From the NCBI RefSeq assembly GCF_019279795.1, contig NC_056731.1, positions 863,777,571-863,841,570 of the forward strand: 64,000 nucleotides of DNA, written 5' to 3'. Each line of letters begins with the position of its first letter. The first letter of the stretch is position 1. Origin of the DNA: Protopterus annectens. Its lineage: Eukaryota; Chordata; Ceratodontiformes; Protopteridae. Below the pieces are notes generated by a model, which saw only the letters and a program-made list of their open reading frames with translations, did not search any database and was not told where the DNA came from. Made by a program: the position numbers and the translations under genes. Positions 46,637-58,015 of this stretch are shown here, one piece after another.

Positions 46637-46816
46637 TTCATATGATACAGTTCATTTGGTCGACAAGCAAATTTGCCTTCCCCAATGTTGTGCAACCCTG
46701 GAGTTGATATATATAGTTACCTCACATCGGGGGGTGTGGGGGTTGAAGCCCCCCACCTAAAATGCTTGTCGATCAAATGAACTGTCGACCAAATGAACTT
46801 TCCACCATATGAACTG
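46634..46816. mobile_element. 183-bp MITE between (TA)n arrays, in PLE copy C
   Basis: Starts CAGTTCATATG and ends CATATGAACTG, with further inverted words (TTCATTTGGTCGACA and its complement, GACAAGCA/TGCTTGTC). The centre holds GGAGTTGATATATATAG and a GC-rich hairpin (TGGGGG...CCCCCCA) at about 46736-46756, shared with elements at 52.8 and 57.9 kb. No coding capacity. Confidence 0.8.

Positions 46817-46817
<1 letters not shown>

Positions 46818-46861
<44 letters not shown>
46818..46861. repeat. (TA)n array right of the 46.6-kb MITE
   Basis: About 22 TA units, ending at the PLE sequence GTATGCATATAT. Confidence 0.9.
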
Positions 46862-46865
<4 letters not shown>

Positions 46866-46992
46866 CATATATATATTTTATAACACACAAAGGTTTACAA
46901 ACATCATTTTTTAACATTTTAACATTTAAACACGTTAAAAAAGTTTTTAATTGTTTTAATTGATCAGTTAAGCTCATTTCCTGTGGCTGTAC

Positions 46993-47029
<37 letters not shown>

Positions 47030-47051
47030 AAAATTGAGAGTTGTTTCAGAT

Positions 47052-47094
47052 GAATCTGATGAAGGCCAGTTAAGCTGGCTGAAAGCGCTTATTC
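47052..47094 (+). ncRNA. Hammerhead-ribozyme-like motif, PLE family 1 copy C
   Basis: GAAU, CUGAUGA, stem-loop (GGCCAG-UUAAG-CUGGCU), GAAA, GCGC, UU, AUUC. Helix I GAAU/AUUC is perfect. Best family-1 example. Helix III is one A-U pair. Confidence 0.65.
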
Positions 47095-47146
47095 TTTTGT
47101 TTTTTTGTTACAATAAAAGTGTGCATTTTATGGGAGTCTTCATTGC

Positions 47147-47574
47147 CAATGACCCCACGGATGACAACCTACTAACTTCTGCCCCGTGATGGTCCTTTGT
47201 GTCAATATTTTATCTTGCTGAGCCCTTCTATAATGGCTAAACAAAGCCCCCAAGGATGTGGAATCACAGGATAGATCTGAATTATTAAGATATAAGGAAT
47301 GGGCTTCTGCTCAGGGGTCACAGACTAGGCTAGTTACTACTTATGGCAAAAATACCAAATCCTTTATGGATATTATCTCCAGACACTTGGAACATTTTGG
47401 GGGGGGGGTACCTTTATGGACATCTTGGATGATAAATATTCTTTTTCTTTTCGTAGGGGCAGATCCTTGGGGTCTTTGTTTAGCCATTATAAAAGGGCTT
47501 GGCAAAATAAAATATTGACACAAAGAACCATCACTGGGCAGAAGTTAGTAGGTTGTCATCCGTGTGGTCATTGC
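47147..47574. repeat. Inverted repeat, 110-bp arms, at the 5' end of PLE copy D
   Basis: Arms 47147-47256 and 47463-47574 are reverse complements with only a few mismatches. The right arm is the native coding strand (SLGSLFSHYKRAWQNKILTQ); the left arm is the inverted copy. Confidence 0.92.
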
Positions 47575-47640
47575 TGAAGTTGTTCACCCATATATAAAAC
47601 CACTTGTTTTTCTAGTAAAAACACTTTAAATGTTTATGAC

Positions 47641-47955
47641 ATGGATTTTTTTGGCAATTGCAGCTCAACTTGGATTATTTACTTGGCTAGTTGCTCTTGT
47701 CAAGCTTTTTATGTGGGACAAACTTCTAGGCCTTTCAGGCTTAGAATTAGTGACCACTTGAGTGATATTAGGATACATAAGCAAACTAGTGCACTATATA
47801 AGCATATTTCTAATCATCAGACTGGTTCATTTAAATTTACTATTATTGATTGTATTGTGCATAAAAACAATGATCTAGCTGGTTTACATCAAGTTTTGGA
47901 TATCAAAGAAAAAAGTGGATTGTCAAACTGGGCGAGCTTTTTCCTCCAGGTTTAA
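47641..47955 (+). CDS. PLE family 2 GIY-YIG endonuclease, copy D (partial)
   Basis: Frame of 104 codons: NCSSTWIIYLASCSCQAFYV then GQTSRPFRLRISDHLSDI, ALYKHISNHQTGSFKFTI, and C-terminal KEKSGLSNWASFFLQV. The GIY (IIY) and YIG (YVG) cores and the Arg of TSR-R are visible, so the nuclease domain is whole, but no RT is attached in frame. The Cys cluster just upstream (HPCGHC) is in another frame. Confidence 0.82.
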   Translation: MDFFGNCSSTWIIYLASCSCQAFYVGQTSRPFRLRISDHLSDIRIHKQTSALYKHISNHQTGSFKFTIIDCIVHKNNDLAGLHQVLDIKEKSGLSNWASFFLQV

Positions 47956-48066
47956 ATGAACAGTTTTGATTATCTAATTTGTGTATTATTTTCATTGGTC
48001 TCTGTCCTAATTGTACGCCTATATATTTATGGGCTGCTTTTGAATGCAATGGTCTTTATTATTTTT

Positions 48067-48109
48067 GTTACACCGAGGAAGGCTGTTTAGCCAAAACCAA
48101 TCTGTGTAA
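48067..48109 (+). ncRNA. Degenerate hammerhead-like motif, PLE family 2 copy D
   Basis: Same place as in copy E, but the core reads CCGAGGA and AAAA, losing U4 and the G of GAAA. Expected to be inactive. Confidence 0.5.
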
Positions 48110-48773
48110 TTTGTTTTTTTGCATATGTATATGCAGTCTGTTGTTATGGTGTATATTATGTGTATTTTTTTAATACACTTATTTTCCAACAGGATTTATG
48201 CTGGCTCTCTTTTTTTGCTTTGGTTCTATTGGTTTGAGCAACGCACTTGCCGTATGTGCGGGTGCTTTACTGTCTTTGGCATGGTAATGCCACAACTCAG
48301 AGGGTATGTTTCACACCCTTTTTCCCTATAATCAGGTTTACAAACTCCATTGTTGTTCTGGGACTTTATAAAGGACAGCTTCTGTTAAAGCCCAGAGTCA
48401 AGTCCCAACCTGGTTGGATAAAAAAGCGAAGATCCTGCTCTATCTGCTCCAGGAGTTTACCAACAGAAGTTGGAGCTGGCAACTGCTGGCTCAGAATGGA
48501 AGAAAGTGGACAAATGGCTAGAGTTGGTAGGAGCACCTGTCCGGCATCACTGCAGGCATATGTACAACAGCCTGAGAAGGTGGGGGGAACCAACCATTTT
48601 GCTGTCAACTTCATCTGTTGTGCTAGCAGTTTTGTGGATTTTATAGGTCCAAGACAGAGGGCGAGAGTTCTATAGTGAGTTCTTCTGTATAACATATAAG
48701 GATACTAAACATGTAAAGATAAGAACAATTTTGTATGTATATTGGCGTAATTTTTTAAGTAAATATATACATG

Positions 48774-48988
<215 letters not shown>

Positions 48989-49716
48989 AGTATATATGTC
49001 TTTCTATATAGATATAGATATTTTCAAGTCACTGCAAATGCTTTTTACCGATTAAGAATTTTAAGGTATGTTGACCATAGTAGACCATGCTAACTGAATG
49101 GAGATTAAATTTCTTTATACTGCCTAGTGTTAGTTGGAAATCACCTGCTGGGGTAAAACATATATATGTTACAACTTCTGGTAAAGATTCTTGGTTATTT
49201 CCAGAATAGCTGATACACATACCAAATGACTGACAATAATTAGCCACCACAGCCAAGGTATAGTAAGGATGGGGGCCAAAACAGCAAGTGTATAACCTGC
49301 ATACATTGGATCTGTGATATGTGATCCTGCAGTGCTTACCTGATGTTGCCATTAACTAATAATTGTATGCTATAAAAGTAATGGAAATATATAATTCACA
49401 TAAACACAGGTAAGTATTACAGAGCACATTACAGATTAGACTGCTCAGGTATAGCTTATCATTTAATAAAGCAGGCTTTACAGAAACATAACTTTGCCAT
49501 ATAGATGAATACAGCAATAGCTACCCTTTCTCCCACCCCTCAACAACCACTCTGGCACTGGTGCCACTGAATGTATCAAGTCAGACATTCTGAATACCTG
49601 TTGTAATACTTTTTTGTACAAGAAAAAAAAACATAACTTAAGAAAGCAACTGAAAATTTATCATAGGAGCATGACAGTCATTCCTACTACCAGTTTGCAT
49701 TGAGCCAGCAAGGCCA

Positions 49717-49794
49717 GTTAAGTTAGGCATCTATTATAGCAGATGTGCTATAATAGATGTGTTAAGTTAGGCATCTATTATAGCAGATGTGCTA
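49717..49794. repeat. 44-bp tandem duplication with a perfect hairpin
   Basis: A 34-base unit starting GTTAAGTTAGGCATCTATTA occurs at 49717 and 49761. Between them ATCTATTATAGCA-GATG-TGCTATAATAGAT (49729-49758) is a perfect 13-bp stem. Confidence 0.9.
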
Positions 49795-50388
49795 GAAAAT
49801 GATCTTAAAACAAGGGGAGAATGTACCCATCAGCTATATATACAGATATAGCATAGCATAGATAAACAACTATGCATTCCCTTTCCTTCTTATTTCTACA
49901 GCTGAAGAGGAGCAAGAATACAGTAGAGCACAGTCCATGAGAGTGTATCTCTAGATAAAAGGAGGTCATGAGTATTAAACAATTATAATATTAACATTCT
50001 CTCTTCTATTTTGGAGAAAAATGGATGTTTTCTGTTCCATCATTATGGCAGTTATAAATACATGTGTAGAAATCAGGACAGAAGTGCAGCAGTAATTAAA
50101 GAACCATTAGTAAGGTTTGCAACCAGTCAGTACTAAAGAATACATTTAGTAGAAATTGTCAAATAATAAATAAATGATTAATCTTTATAATATAAAACAT
50201 ACTACAATTTAATGTCTGTTAACAGATGTTTATTTTAAACTGTCAATAACGTATTTTACCAGCACTGTACAAGTCATTCTTGTTTCCATTTTCTCTCTCT
50301 CTCTCTTTATTTTTTATTTTTCATTTTTTTCTCTCCCCATTACGTTTCTTGTTTTTCCACAGGTCAAGAGTACCCAGGGACAGCCCCA

Positions 50389-52740
50389 TTGCATGTATAC
50401 CAGGGCAAGACACTCTCACCATTTCCCTCTGCCCTCCTTGGTGACATCTTCATAGGGTCCTGGTGGTGGTGCCAGCCTTGTGGGTCCTTGTTTTGTGCCA
50501 TCCTGAAAAGCAGACATCATGAGCTTCATGACCTGGTAGGAGCAGCAGTTATGTGGGTAGTGGAGACGCACCTTCAACCTATGCAAGACCTCCTCCAGTG
50601 GGTTCAAGACTTGTTTCCCTGATAGGCTATATTGAGCCACCTAAAACTTCTGCCACAAATCACCAAGGTCATCCTCTGCAGGTCTATCAGGTGGGGGAGG
50701 GGGGTAATTGCAGTCCTCTGGGCTGGGGTAAGAACTGTGCTGACACCTCCTCAACCTCTACCTTTTCTGTCTGTCTGCCATCAGTACGTCTTGTGTCCCT
50801 CTCCTTTGTAGTGTTCCTGTCTGTCTTGTTTGTCTTTTTATGTTTCACCTACTCCTTAGCTCTTACTAAGCATCTGTCCTACACTCTCTTCCCATCTTCC
50901 TTCTCCAACTTCCCTGTTATATATAAAAAATGAAAAATGTGGAGGTCTGACCCCTGCAAAAAACATAGTGCCCCTCCTATTTCAGCTCCTCCAGCACAAC
51001 CCTCAATATCTTCTGTCCCTTGTCTTCTCTCTCCCACATTTCTAGCCTTCCTATTTTCCCATTTCCACCCTTATAAAGACCTAATTTGGGTGTCCACATA
51101 AGGACACCACTACATTTAATAAATAACACCTTATAACATTTTAATACACTTTCAGACAGCTGTGCTTACTGCTGCATTTCTCAAATAATCACTAGTGATA
51201 TATACTAGCTTGTGCATGCTCACGCACTTAAAAACAATGAAAATAGCAAAAGCAATTGTCACTTTAAATTCGTGCAGCTTTGCTCATACTAAAGCACACC
51301 AGTTAGAATTAATTTTATGTGCATTCATGCAGGCAAACCTACTGAAGGTATGTCTATGTAACCCTTCACTTTTTCATAGTCAGTGCCATTTAATTGCACT
51401 TAGCTTATTTACATACAGGCACAGTGGCACTTTTCAAAGATTACCCTTGCATAAGTATGAACTGTGGAATAATGAATACAACCCACGCCTTCCCTGCATG
51501 TTGCTTATTTATTTGAGTTATTAGTCATCACCCCATAGTCAGAAATTGCTTATTTTCAAGTAAAAAGTATGACAGTTCAGTTGCAAGTAGTCAGACATGA
51601 ATTCCAAGAGTAGAAAGTGACTGACAGGTTACAGCAAGAAGCAAAGCAGAAATAAAGAACAAAACAGAGGTGCTGTGGACAGAAGATGCAAAGCTGACAT
51701 GGAGACATTCTAGGATTTCAAATTGTAATTCATATAAACACAACAGGGGAATCGCTTCCACTAAGAGTGGACAAAGTTCATCCCACCAAGGATCAGACAC
51801 TCCAAACTGCACCCCCCCCCCAAAAAAAAAAAAAAATTAAAAAAGCACTTTTTCAAGTGGTTTGCAGGGAGAAAGCTCTCCTGCACTCCCTATACCCCTG
51901 AACTTATATATACTGATTCCACTGTCATGCCAACCCAAAGAAGGGGGAAATAATCCCCAGAAAAGGCATCACAGCTGGCATAAAATGCAAACAGTGATTT
52001 TCTATGAAGAAGCTCTGATCCTCGATGGGTTGAATTTTGGACAAATGAAGCCAGAGTAATTAATCTTTGTCCAGCTGTAGGCTACCCTTAGAGAAACTCT
52101 GCCATTGTATTAAATAAGGAAAGCGGTATGAGGAACTAAATGTCTGTCTAAGAAAACTCCTGCTGCTTTAATTCTTGTTAAGACATGCAATGTGATGAAG
52201 TTAAAATACTTGCTTTCATTTTCACTGGACAATGTTTTAGCAGCCAGTGATTTGGGACTGCACGAAAAAACAAAATAGCACAGTTCTTACTTTGAGCAAC
52301 TTCAGTGAGGCACTGCATTAGCTCTTTGGTTGTAGAACCGGTTATCTGATTTTAAAGTCTTCTTTTTGGAACCACATTCAGTAAGATTAATCACAAGATA
52401 TTTCTGTTGAATTGGCATTTATTCATTTGCTGCTAGTGTCTGTATTATTCTTGTAACAAAAGAATATTATAATTTTGCCTGCAATATATATTTACTTTTC
52501 AGTTTAGATACAGCAGTTAATTATAATTCACTGCAGAACTGGTTTTCTGTGTTGGAATGTGATTCGTGCTTCAAGGGTTGCTCATGATTCATATGCCTGA
52601 TAATGCTGTTTACTTCCACTGTACCTTTTCAGATTAGCTCTGTTTACTCTTGTACTTTGGCTGCAGTATCAGTTTGCTTGCTTGTCATTGTTTCCATGAG
52701 TTCACGCTTTCATCACAGAGTTAATTTATATTCCTATTAA
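50389..52740. other. No gene recognised
   Basis: Short frames at 50389-50622 (+) and 50416-50640 (-) overlap on opposite strands and match nothing I know. The tract 50700-51080 is pyrimidine-rich. Confidence 0.45.
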
Positions 52741-52742
52741 GA

Positions 52743-52743
<1 letters not shown>

Positions 52744-52823
<80 letters not shown>
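52744..52823. repeat. (TA)n(TG)n microsatellite left of the 52.8-kb MITE
   Basis: About 23 TA units followed by about 16 TG units, ending in TATA at the MITE border. Confidence 0.95.
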
Positions 52824-53278
<455 letters not shown>

Positions 53279-53289
53279 ATATACATTTA

Positions 53290-53470
53290 TGCTTAAAAAC
53301 CAAAGAACACAAAGCAGAAGAAGAAGTAAAACCTATAAAATTCACACTTCCAAACCATGTAATCAGTTATTGGAAATGAAGACACACAGACAGATCCAGT
53401 AAATATTGAACACTTTCATTCCTTTTATTTTACAGAACTTCTTCAGAATAAATAAATATACATACAGTAA
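53290..53470 (-). repeat. Possible PLE-type 3' end, unconfirmed
   Basis: Read on the minus strand: CTGAAGAAGTTC, then AATAAAAGGAATGAAAGTG and GTGTCTTCATTTCC. The order resembles the family-1 3' end (CTGATGAAGG..., AATAAAAGTGTG, GTCTTCATTG). No protein remains nearby and the GAAA half of the hammerhead core is missing. Confidence 0.25.
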
Positions 53471-53977
53471 AAAGTAGAAATTATATACATCTTTGGGGAG
53501 ATAATAAAATAGTAATTATCCAATCAAAAAAGTGTACTAGTGTTCATGTGTAACAACAACCCAGTGGAAAGGCAGAACCAAGTCTGGTTAACCAATGGAA
53601 GGTGACAATAAATGTATGAAAACCAGGAAAAGCAGTGCACACGTAACCAAAAGAAAGGTAAAAGCACAGCTGGACAGCCAGTAGAAGACACTAATGGACT
53701 AGACCAGGAAATACCTGTGGATACGGCAAAAATGGCCACGGGAAATCATCCTCAAAAGATCTATTATCAGTGAAATTTATAAGTATTTAAAAAATAAAAA
53801 ATGGCATGGTAAAGGTGAAAGAAAAATAAAACCATAATAATAAAACTAAGGTGCAACTTAAATTAGAATGCGTTCATATAATTGGAAGCCATGGAAAATG
53901 TAACATAAAACTTTCAAGGCTGAAAAAAACGGCAATGATTATTAAACATGTTAGCCAATGGAAACGTAATCTGCAAG

Positions 53978-54038
<61 letters not shown>

Positions 54039-54374
54039 GAAGTGGCTCCCAGATTGGTCTTAGGGTCTGACCTTATTCCAACTCAATCACCTGTGTGGGA
54101 CAGGAGGCGAGCGAGAAAAGCAAAATAAGAAGTGGTAAAAGCCTTTGCAGTTGTAAGGTCTCCCCTTTATCAGGATTTTTTTATTTGTTCTACCTCCATT
54201 TCTGTTAGTGCTAGCTATTTATTGCTGTTTATATCTAGTTAAATGATCTCAGACAAGTAGAAAAATATCTGATAATCAGTTCTTTATTGAAGGGCAAATA
54301 AGTGCTGCTTTGCCTTACCATGGCAAATGTTGGACCATCCAAAGTTAGAATCTTGTTCTTGTTTGTTGCTCCAA
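53471..54374. other. No gene recognised; (TA)n at 53982-54031
   Basis: No protein similarity seen. One 50-base TA array. Confidence 0.5.
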
Positions 54375-55049
54375 TCATCCTCTCCTCCCCTCCTTGTGAT
54401 TGGATTGTTGGGGGAGACACATACTGCACCTTGCCTTCTTCTTTTTTAATGCTGTCATTGATTGCTGCCCCCTGCAGGATAAGTTATAAATAAGTCTGTA
54501 TCCACTGTCTTTATTCTTGGGTAGTACGCCCAATGGGAAATTTATAAAAGTTGAGAAAAGGGGCTCAGCAACTGGGTCCACTATTCTGCCTGCACCAATG
54601 TCTTTGCTGAGCAAATTCCTTTCAATGTCTTCTTTACCTACCACTGACTGCAAACTCTTGCACAATTTCCTGTAATGGGTGACATCTGATTTTATATGAA
54701 AACCTAAGGAAAAACCTGTCAAAATGTGTTTGCTTTGACTGATAATCTGGAAAGGAGTGCAATCATTTGGATAACAATCCTACCTTGTGAAGGGAGTGTG
54801 TGAAGCTATTTATGGGAAAAGCCACAACAGTAACTGCCTCCCCACTGCCCCCAAAAGGAGCTGTTGCACTGAAGGGATAGAGTGCTTCTTTACCTCACCC
54901 CTGTTACCTAGCTCTGCATAAGACTGTCCCTTCTGGACCAGCATTTTAATAGTGGGTGTCTTTTCCCACAGTGACAGCAAGTGTGCACAAAGTAACAGTC
55001 TAGCCAGATACATATGAGCCCTCAGTCTCCCTTCTGCTCCTCCAACCAA
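54375..55049 (-). pseudogene. DIRS-like retrotransposon relic (gag end and RT start)
   Basis: Minus strand. The frame 54722-54375 reads LTGFSLGFHIKSD, NLLSKDIGAGRIVDPVAEPL, FINFPLGVLPKN and GYRLIYNLSCRGQ. Then, one frame over, comes INDSIKKEEGKVQYVS. This matches the N-terminal RT region of DIRS elements (L--GF--GF; E---GRI-GPF--PPF----SPLG-VPKK; FRLI-NLS-P-G-S-ND-I; VQY-S). Just upstream, 55049-54810 (RLLLCAHLLSLWEKTPTIKM and so on) may be the gag end. The catalytic RT, RNase H, methylase and tyrosine recombinase are not seen here, so it is a fragment. Confidence 0.6.
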
Positions 55050-55968
55050 ACTGTGGCCATGAATTTGGGTTTGTCTATCATTACCCCAGCCATGTTTCTG
55101 TACATTGCTGCTCCTGTTTTAGGGACTTGTCCAAAAATGTTAGCTTTCTCAACTTCTGGTTGTACTAAAGCCAGAGGTCCCACACCTTAAATGGATTGCT
55201 TCTTGATGGTGGGAAAATGCATCAATAAGGGCAGGGTTTGTCAAGCATCTCTCTCTAGAATAATCAACATTAAATCAATAAATCCCACCATCTATTTGTC
55301 CTAGTTACAAACTCCCCAATGGAACTCCCCAATGATTAAAACAATAAAACCCTGGAGTATTTCAAGAAAACACTTAAGGAATTCCTATTCCAGCATGCCA
55401 AGTGCACTTGTTGCCGTGATACTGATTAAATGGACACATCATCTCAGTGCACCTTTCAACTATTCCTCAAGAAAAGAAAAAAACTTTGTCCTGCATTTTA
55501 ATGTATAAACTCTACCCTGCTTGTATATATTGTGCATGCTGTAACTATCCACTATAATTATTTTAAATACTGTGTTGATTCCTCTATACAGTTGTAAGCT
55601 ACTTGTATTATTGCTATTTGTGTTACATTACTCTAATTTGTTTTGTACCTTTTGTACCCAAGTTGTGACCGAAAAGGGTTTCTGGACCAGCTCATCAAAT
55701 CAGTTATCAAATTCTAAAATAAAAATAATAATAACAAATGATGGGCAGGGTGATACTTAACATCAAGTACGCCACGGCACCATCTTATCTTTTGGTTTCG
55801 CTTAGTCGTTCACCATTCCAAGTTCTGACCCAGTAGTTACTCAGTTTGGATGATGTAGTCAGAGGGTTCAATAGAGAAGGTTATAGCCAGGAAAGGGGGT
55901 AACAGGCTAGAAATGCAGCCTGGTGGGCATTTATGGGGGTGGCTTTATCCCTTTCATTTTCTTGTACT
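55050..55968. other. No gene recognised
   Basis: Could include more of the DIRS relic or of the repeated sequence that follows, but nothing firm is visible. Confidence 0.4.
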
Positions 55969-56269
55969 CCTGGGCTAATTGGTCTATATACTGAGCGAGC
56001 AGTATACAACGTTACACTGTACAAATGGTCAGGTGTGTCAGTGGGCACTGTGGTTGAACAAGCTGGCTGTGGGGGCAGTAGGGCAGTCTACCTGGCTTAA
56101 AGCTGTCCAGGTGGTTGAGTTTACAGTCATTGGTTACCCTGTTTATTGAATGAAGTTGATTATGATTCCAGTATTTGTTGGCAAGTTTAAAGTGTATTGA
56201 TATACTAATAAAGTGTTTGAACTGGCTTTACTGTGGTATTTGTGTTAGTTGGGGGAGCAGATGGGGGGG
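55969..56269 (+). repeat. 300-bp direct repeat, copy 1
   Basis: Starts CCTGGGCTAATTGGTC and ends in an AATAAAG region followed by TTGGGGGAGCAGATGG. Copy 2 starts 497 bases later. A polyadenylation-like signal near the end suggests an LTR or a 3' terminal unit. Confidence 0.75.
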
Positions 56270-56465
56270 CAAATAACTTTCTCCCCATGGAGAGTTTTGT
56301 CCAAAAGGGCATGAATGGGAAAGGGGGTATGTCACTTCTCCAGAGCTCTTGTATTTAACTGGGCTGCTAGAATAGCTTCTTTCACTCTAGCAGAGCATCT
56401 TTGAGTTCCCATCCCTCCCTTGCCAGAAAGGGGGTCGTTGTGAGGTGGTCTTCCCCCACTGCTTT

Positions 56466-56775
56466 CCTGGGCTAGTTGGTCAATATAATGTAAGGGATGT
56501 GCCAGCAGTACATAACACCATGCTGTACTAATAGTCAGGTGTGCCGATGGGGACGGTGGTTGGAAGAACTGGCTGGGGGGGGGGTACAGCATGCTACTCA
56601 GCTTACAGCTGTTCAGGTGATTGAGTTTACACTCATTGGTTACCCTTTTTATTGAATGAAGTTAATTAAGGTTGCAGTATCTGTTGGCAAGTACAAATGT
56701 GTTGGTATACTAAAAAAATGCTTGCATTGGCTTTATTGTGTTCTTTGTATTATTTGGGGGAGTGGATAGGGGGTG
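56466..56775 (+). repeat. 300-bp direct repeat, copy 2
   Basis: Colinear with copy 1 (CATTGGTTACCCTTTTTATT, GGCTTTATTGTG, TTTGGGGGAGTGGATAGG), roughly 80% identical by eye. AATAAAG has become AAAAAAT. Confidence 0.75.
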
Positions 56776-57901
56776 AAGGTAATCCCTTTGTTCAGTTGTC
56801 CTGTGCTCAGTCACTCTGGAAACATGTATACGGAACATTAGCATAACAGCTTTTAATACTTTATGGTATACAAGGCAAAAGAATAATATAATAAAACATT
56901 TCAGACTATTAACTTTTCCTGCACTGTAACATAAGCTGAATACAGTGTAAACACAAACAAATGTCTGCATGTTTCTTTCTTTTGTCAACAGAATCAATTG
57001 AAGAAAAAAATGTTCTGCCCTGGAACAAGATCAGGCAACCAATCACGAGTAATGTTTCTCTTTGTTGATAGATTTCTTTAGCACTTCAGTCTGGGCCATG
57101 GCAGGAACTGGCTCTCAGCCAAAAATTAAAAGGTTACTTTCAGTCAACAACCTAAAGAAATTCTCAAAACATCACATGTCCTGCTAGAATACAGATGACT
57201 CCTTAGTTATTCATCTTTTATCATACAAGACACAAATTACTGCAATTCCTGTTAAACAAGTTCCACTGAAATGGTAAACAACTGGAATCTACATTATCCA
57301 AATTATTTTTTTATTTACGGATTTAAGTAGCCATGCCGAAGCACTATACATGACATCATTAAACAACAATTAAGTCATACAAAATAACGAAATAGCAGGC
57401 AAGTTCATACTTTAGAAATTACCACTTAACTTCGATACAGCTTGTTTATATAGTATTTTTGTCATCATGATGCAACAAGTACAAAGCATAGTGGTGAAAT
57501 CATGGGGCACTTTACTATAGAGTGACTGTTACTTAGTGGAAGCAGCATCATAGTTACTCTTAATCTCAGTGAATGTAATAACCAAATGTTACCACTCTCA
57601 CTCGGGGAAGACAGACTAGGGGATGCAGCAGGTGGGTGCTGAGATTCTAGGATGTCACACAAGAGCCTAACCATGATGACTACAGCTTCACAATTAATCC
57701 GCTTAAATTTGCTCACCTTATACCGAACAAAGGCATTTAACCAGAGATGCAATCAGCTTGTACCTTAGTAGTATGAGATGCATACTCCAAAAGGGTCTAT
57801 CTTGAACTCCTGGTACACAGCATAATGCACAAGCATACTACAGACTAATCACCACCACTTGGCATCCAGGTAAAGTATATAATGAAATAATATTCTACAA
57901 G
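56776..57901. other. No gene recognised
   Basis: Only short open frames; no similarity noted. Confidence 0.5.
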
Positions 57902-58015
57902 ATATGTTTTTGTGGGGGGCTGCATCCCCCCTGCACACTCCCTGATGCCCCCACACTGCAATCTCTAAATATACTATCTCCAAGATTACATCATCCCGGA
58001 GTAAAGGCAAAAACA
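57902..58015 (-). mobile_element. Relic of the hairpin-core MITE family
   Basis: On the minus strand it has GGAGATAGTATATTTAGAG, then GTGTGGGGGCATC and a hairpin GGGGGGATGCAGCCCCCC, the same order as the cores at 46.7 and 53.0 kb. Flanked by ATGTTTTTG and CAAAAACAT, possibly its termini. Confidence 0.5.

Larger units (their letters stand above)
42951..47146 (+). mobile_element. PLE family 1, copy C, near full length
   Basis: The longest family-1 copy: leader, N-terminal ORF, RT, GIY-YIG, 3' UTR and hammerhead-like motif, about 4.2 kb, including a MITE with flanking (TA)n in its 3' UTR at 46559-46861. It directly follows the pseudo-LTR of copy B and ends at CATTGCC, where copy D begins. Confidence 0.9.
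47147..48225 (+). mobile_element. PLE family 2, copy D, with inverted 5' junction
   Basis: 5'-truncated copy. Its first 110 bases (47147-47256) are an inverted copy of 47463-47574. Coding then runs through the post-RT region (LVTTYGKNTKSFMDIISRH), Cys cluster, GIY-YIG and 3' UTR, ending near 48225. Matches copy E from about 47567 on. Confidence 0.88.

Noticed and set aside
48247..48675. 142-codon plus-strand frame with a few Cys residues (ICSRSLPTE)
   Set aside because: No convincing domain, overlapped by a 109-codon frame on the other strand; most likely chance.
50389..50933. Possible accessory transposon gene
   Set aside because: Overlapping short frames on both strands without motif support.
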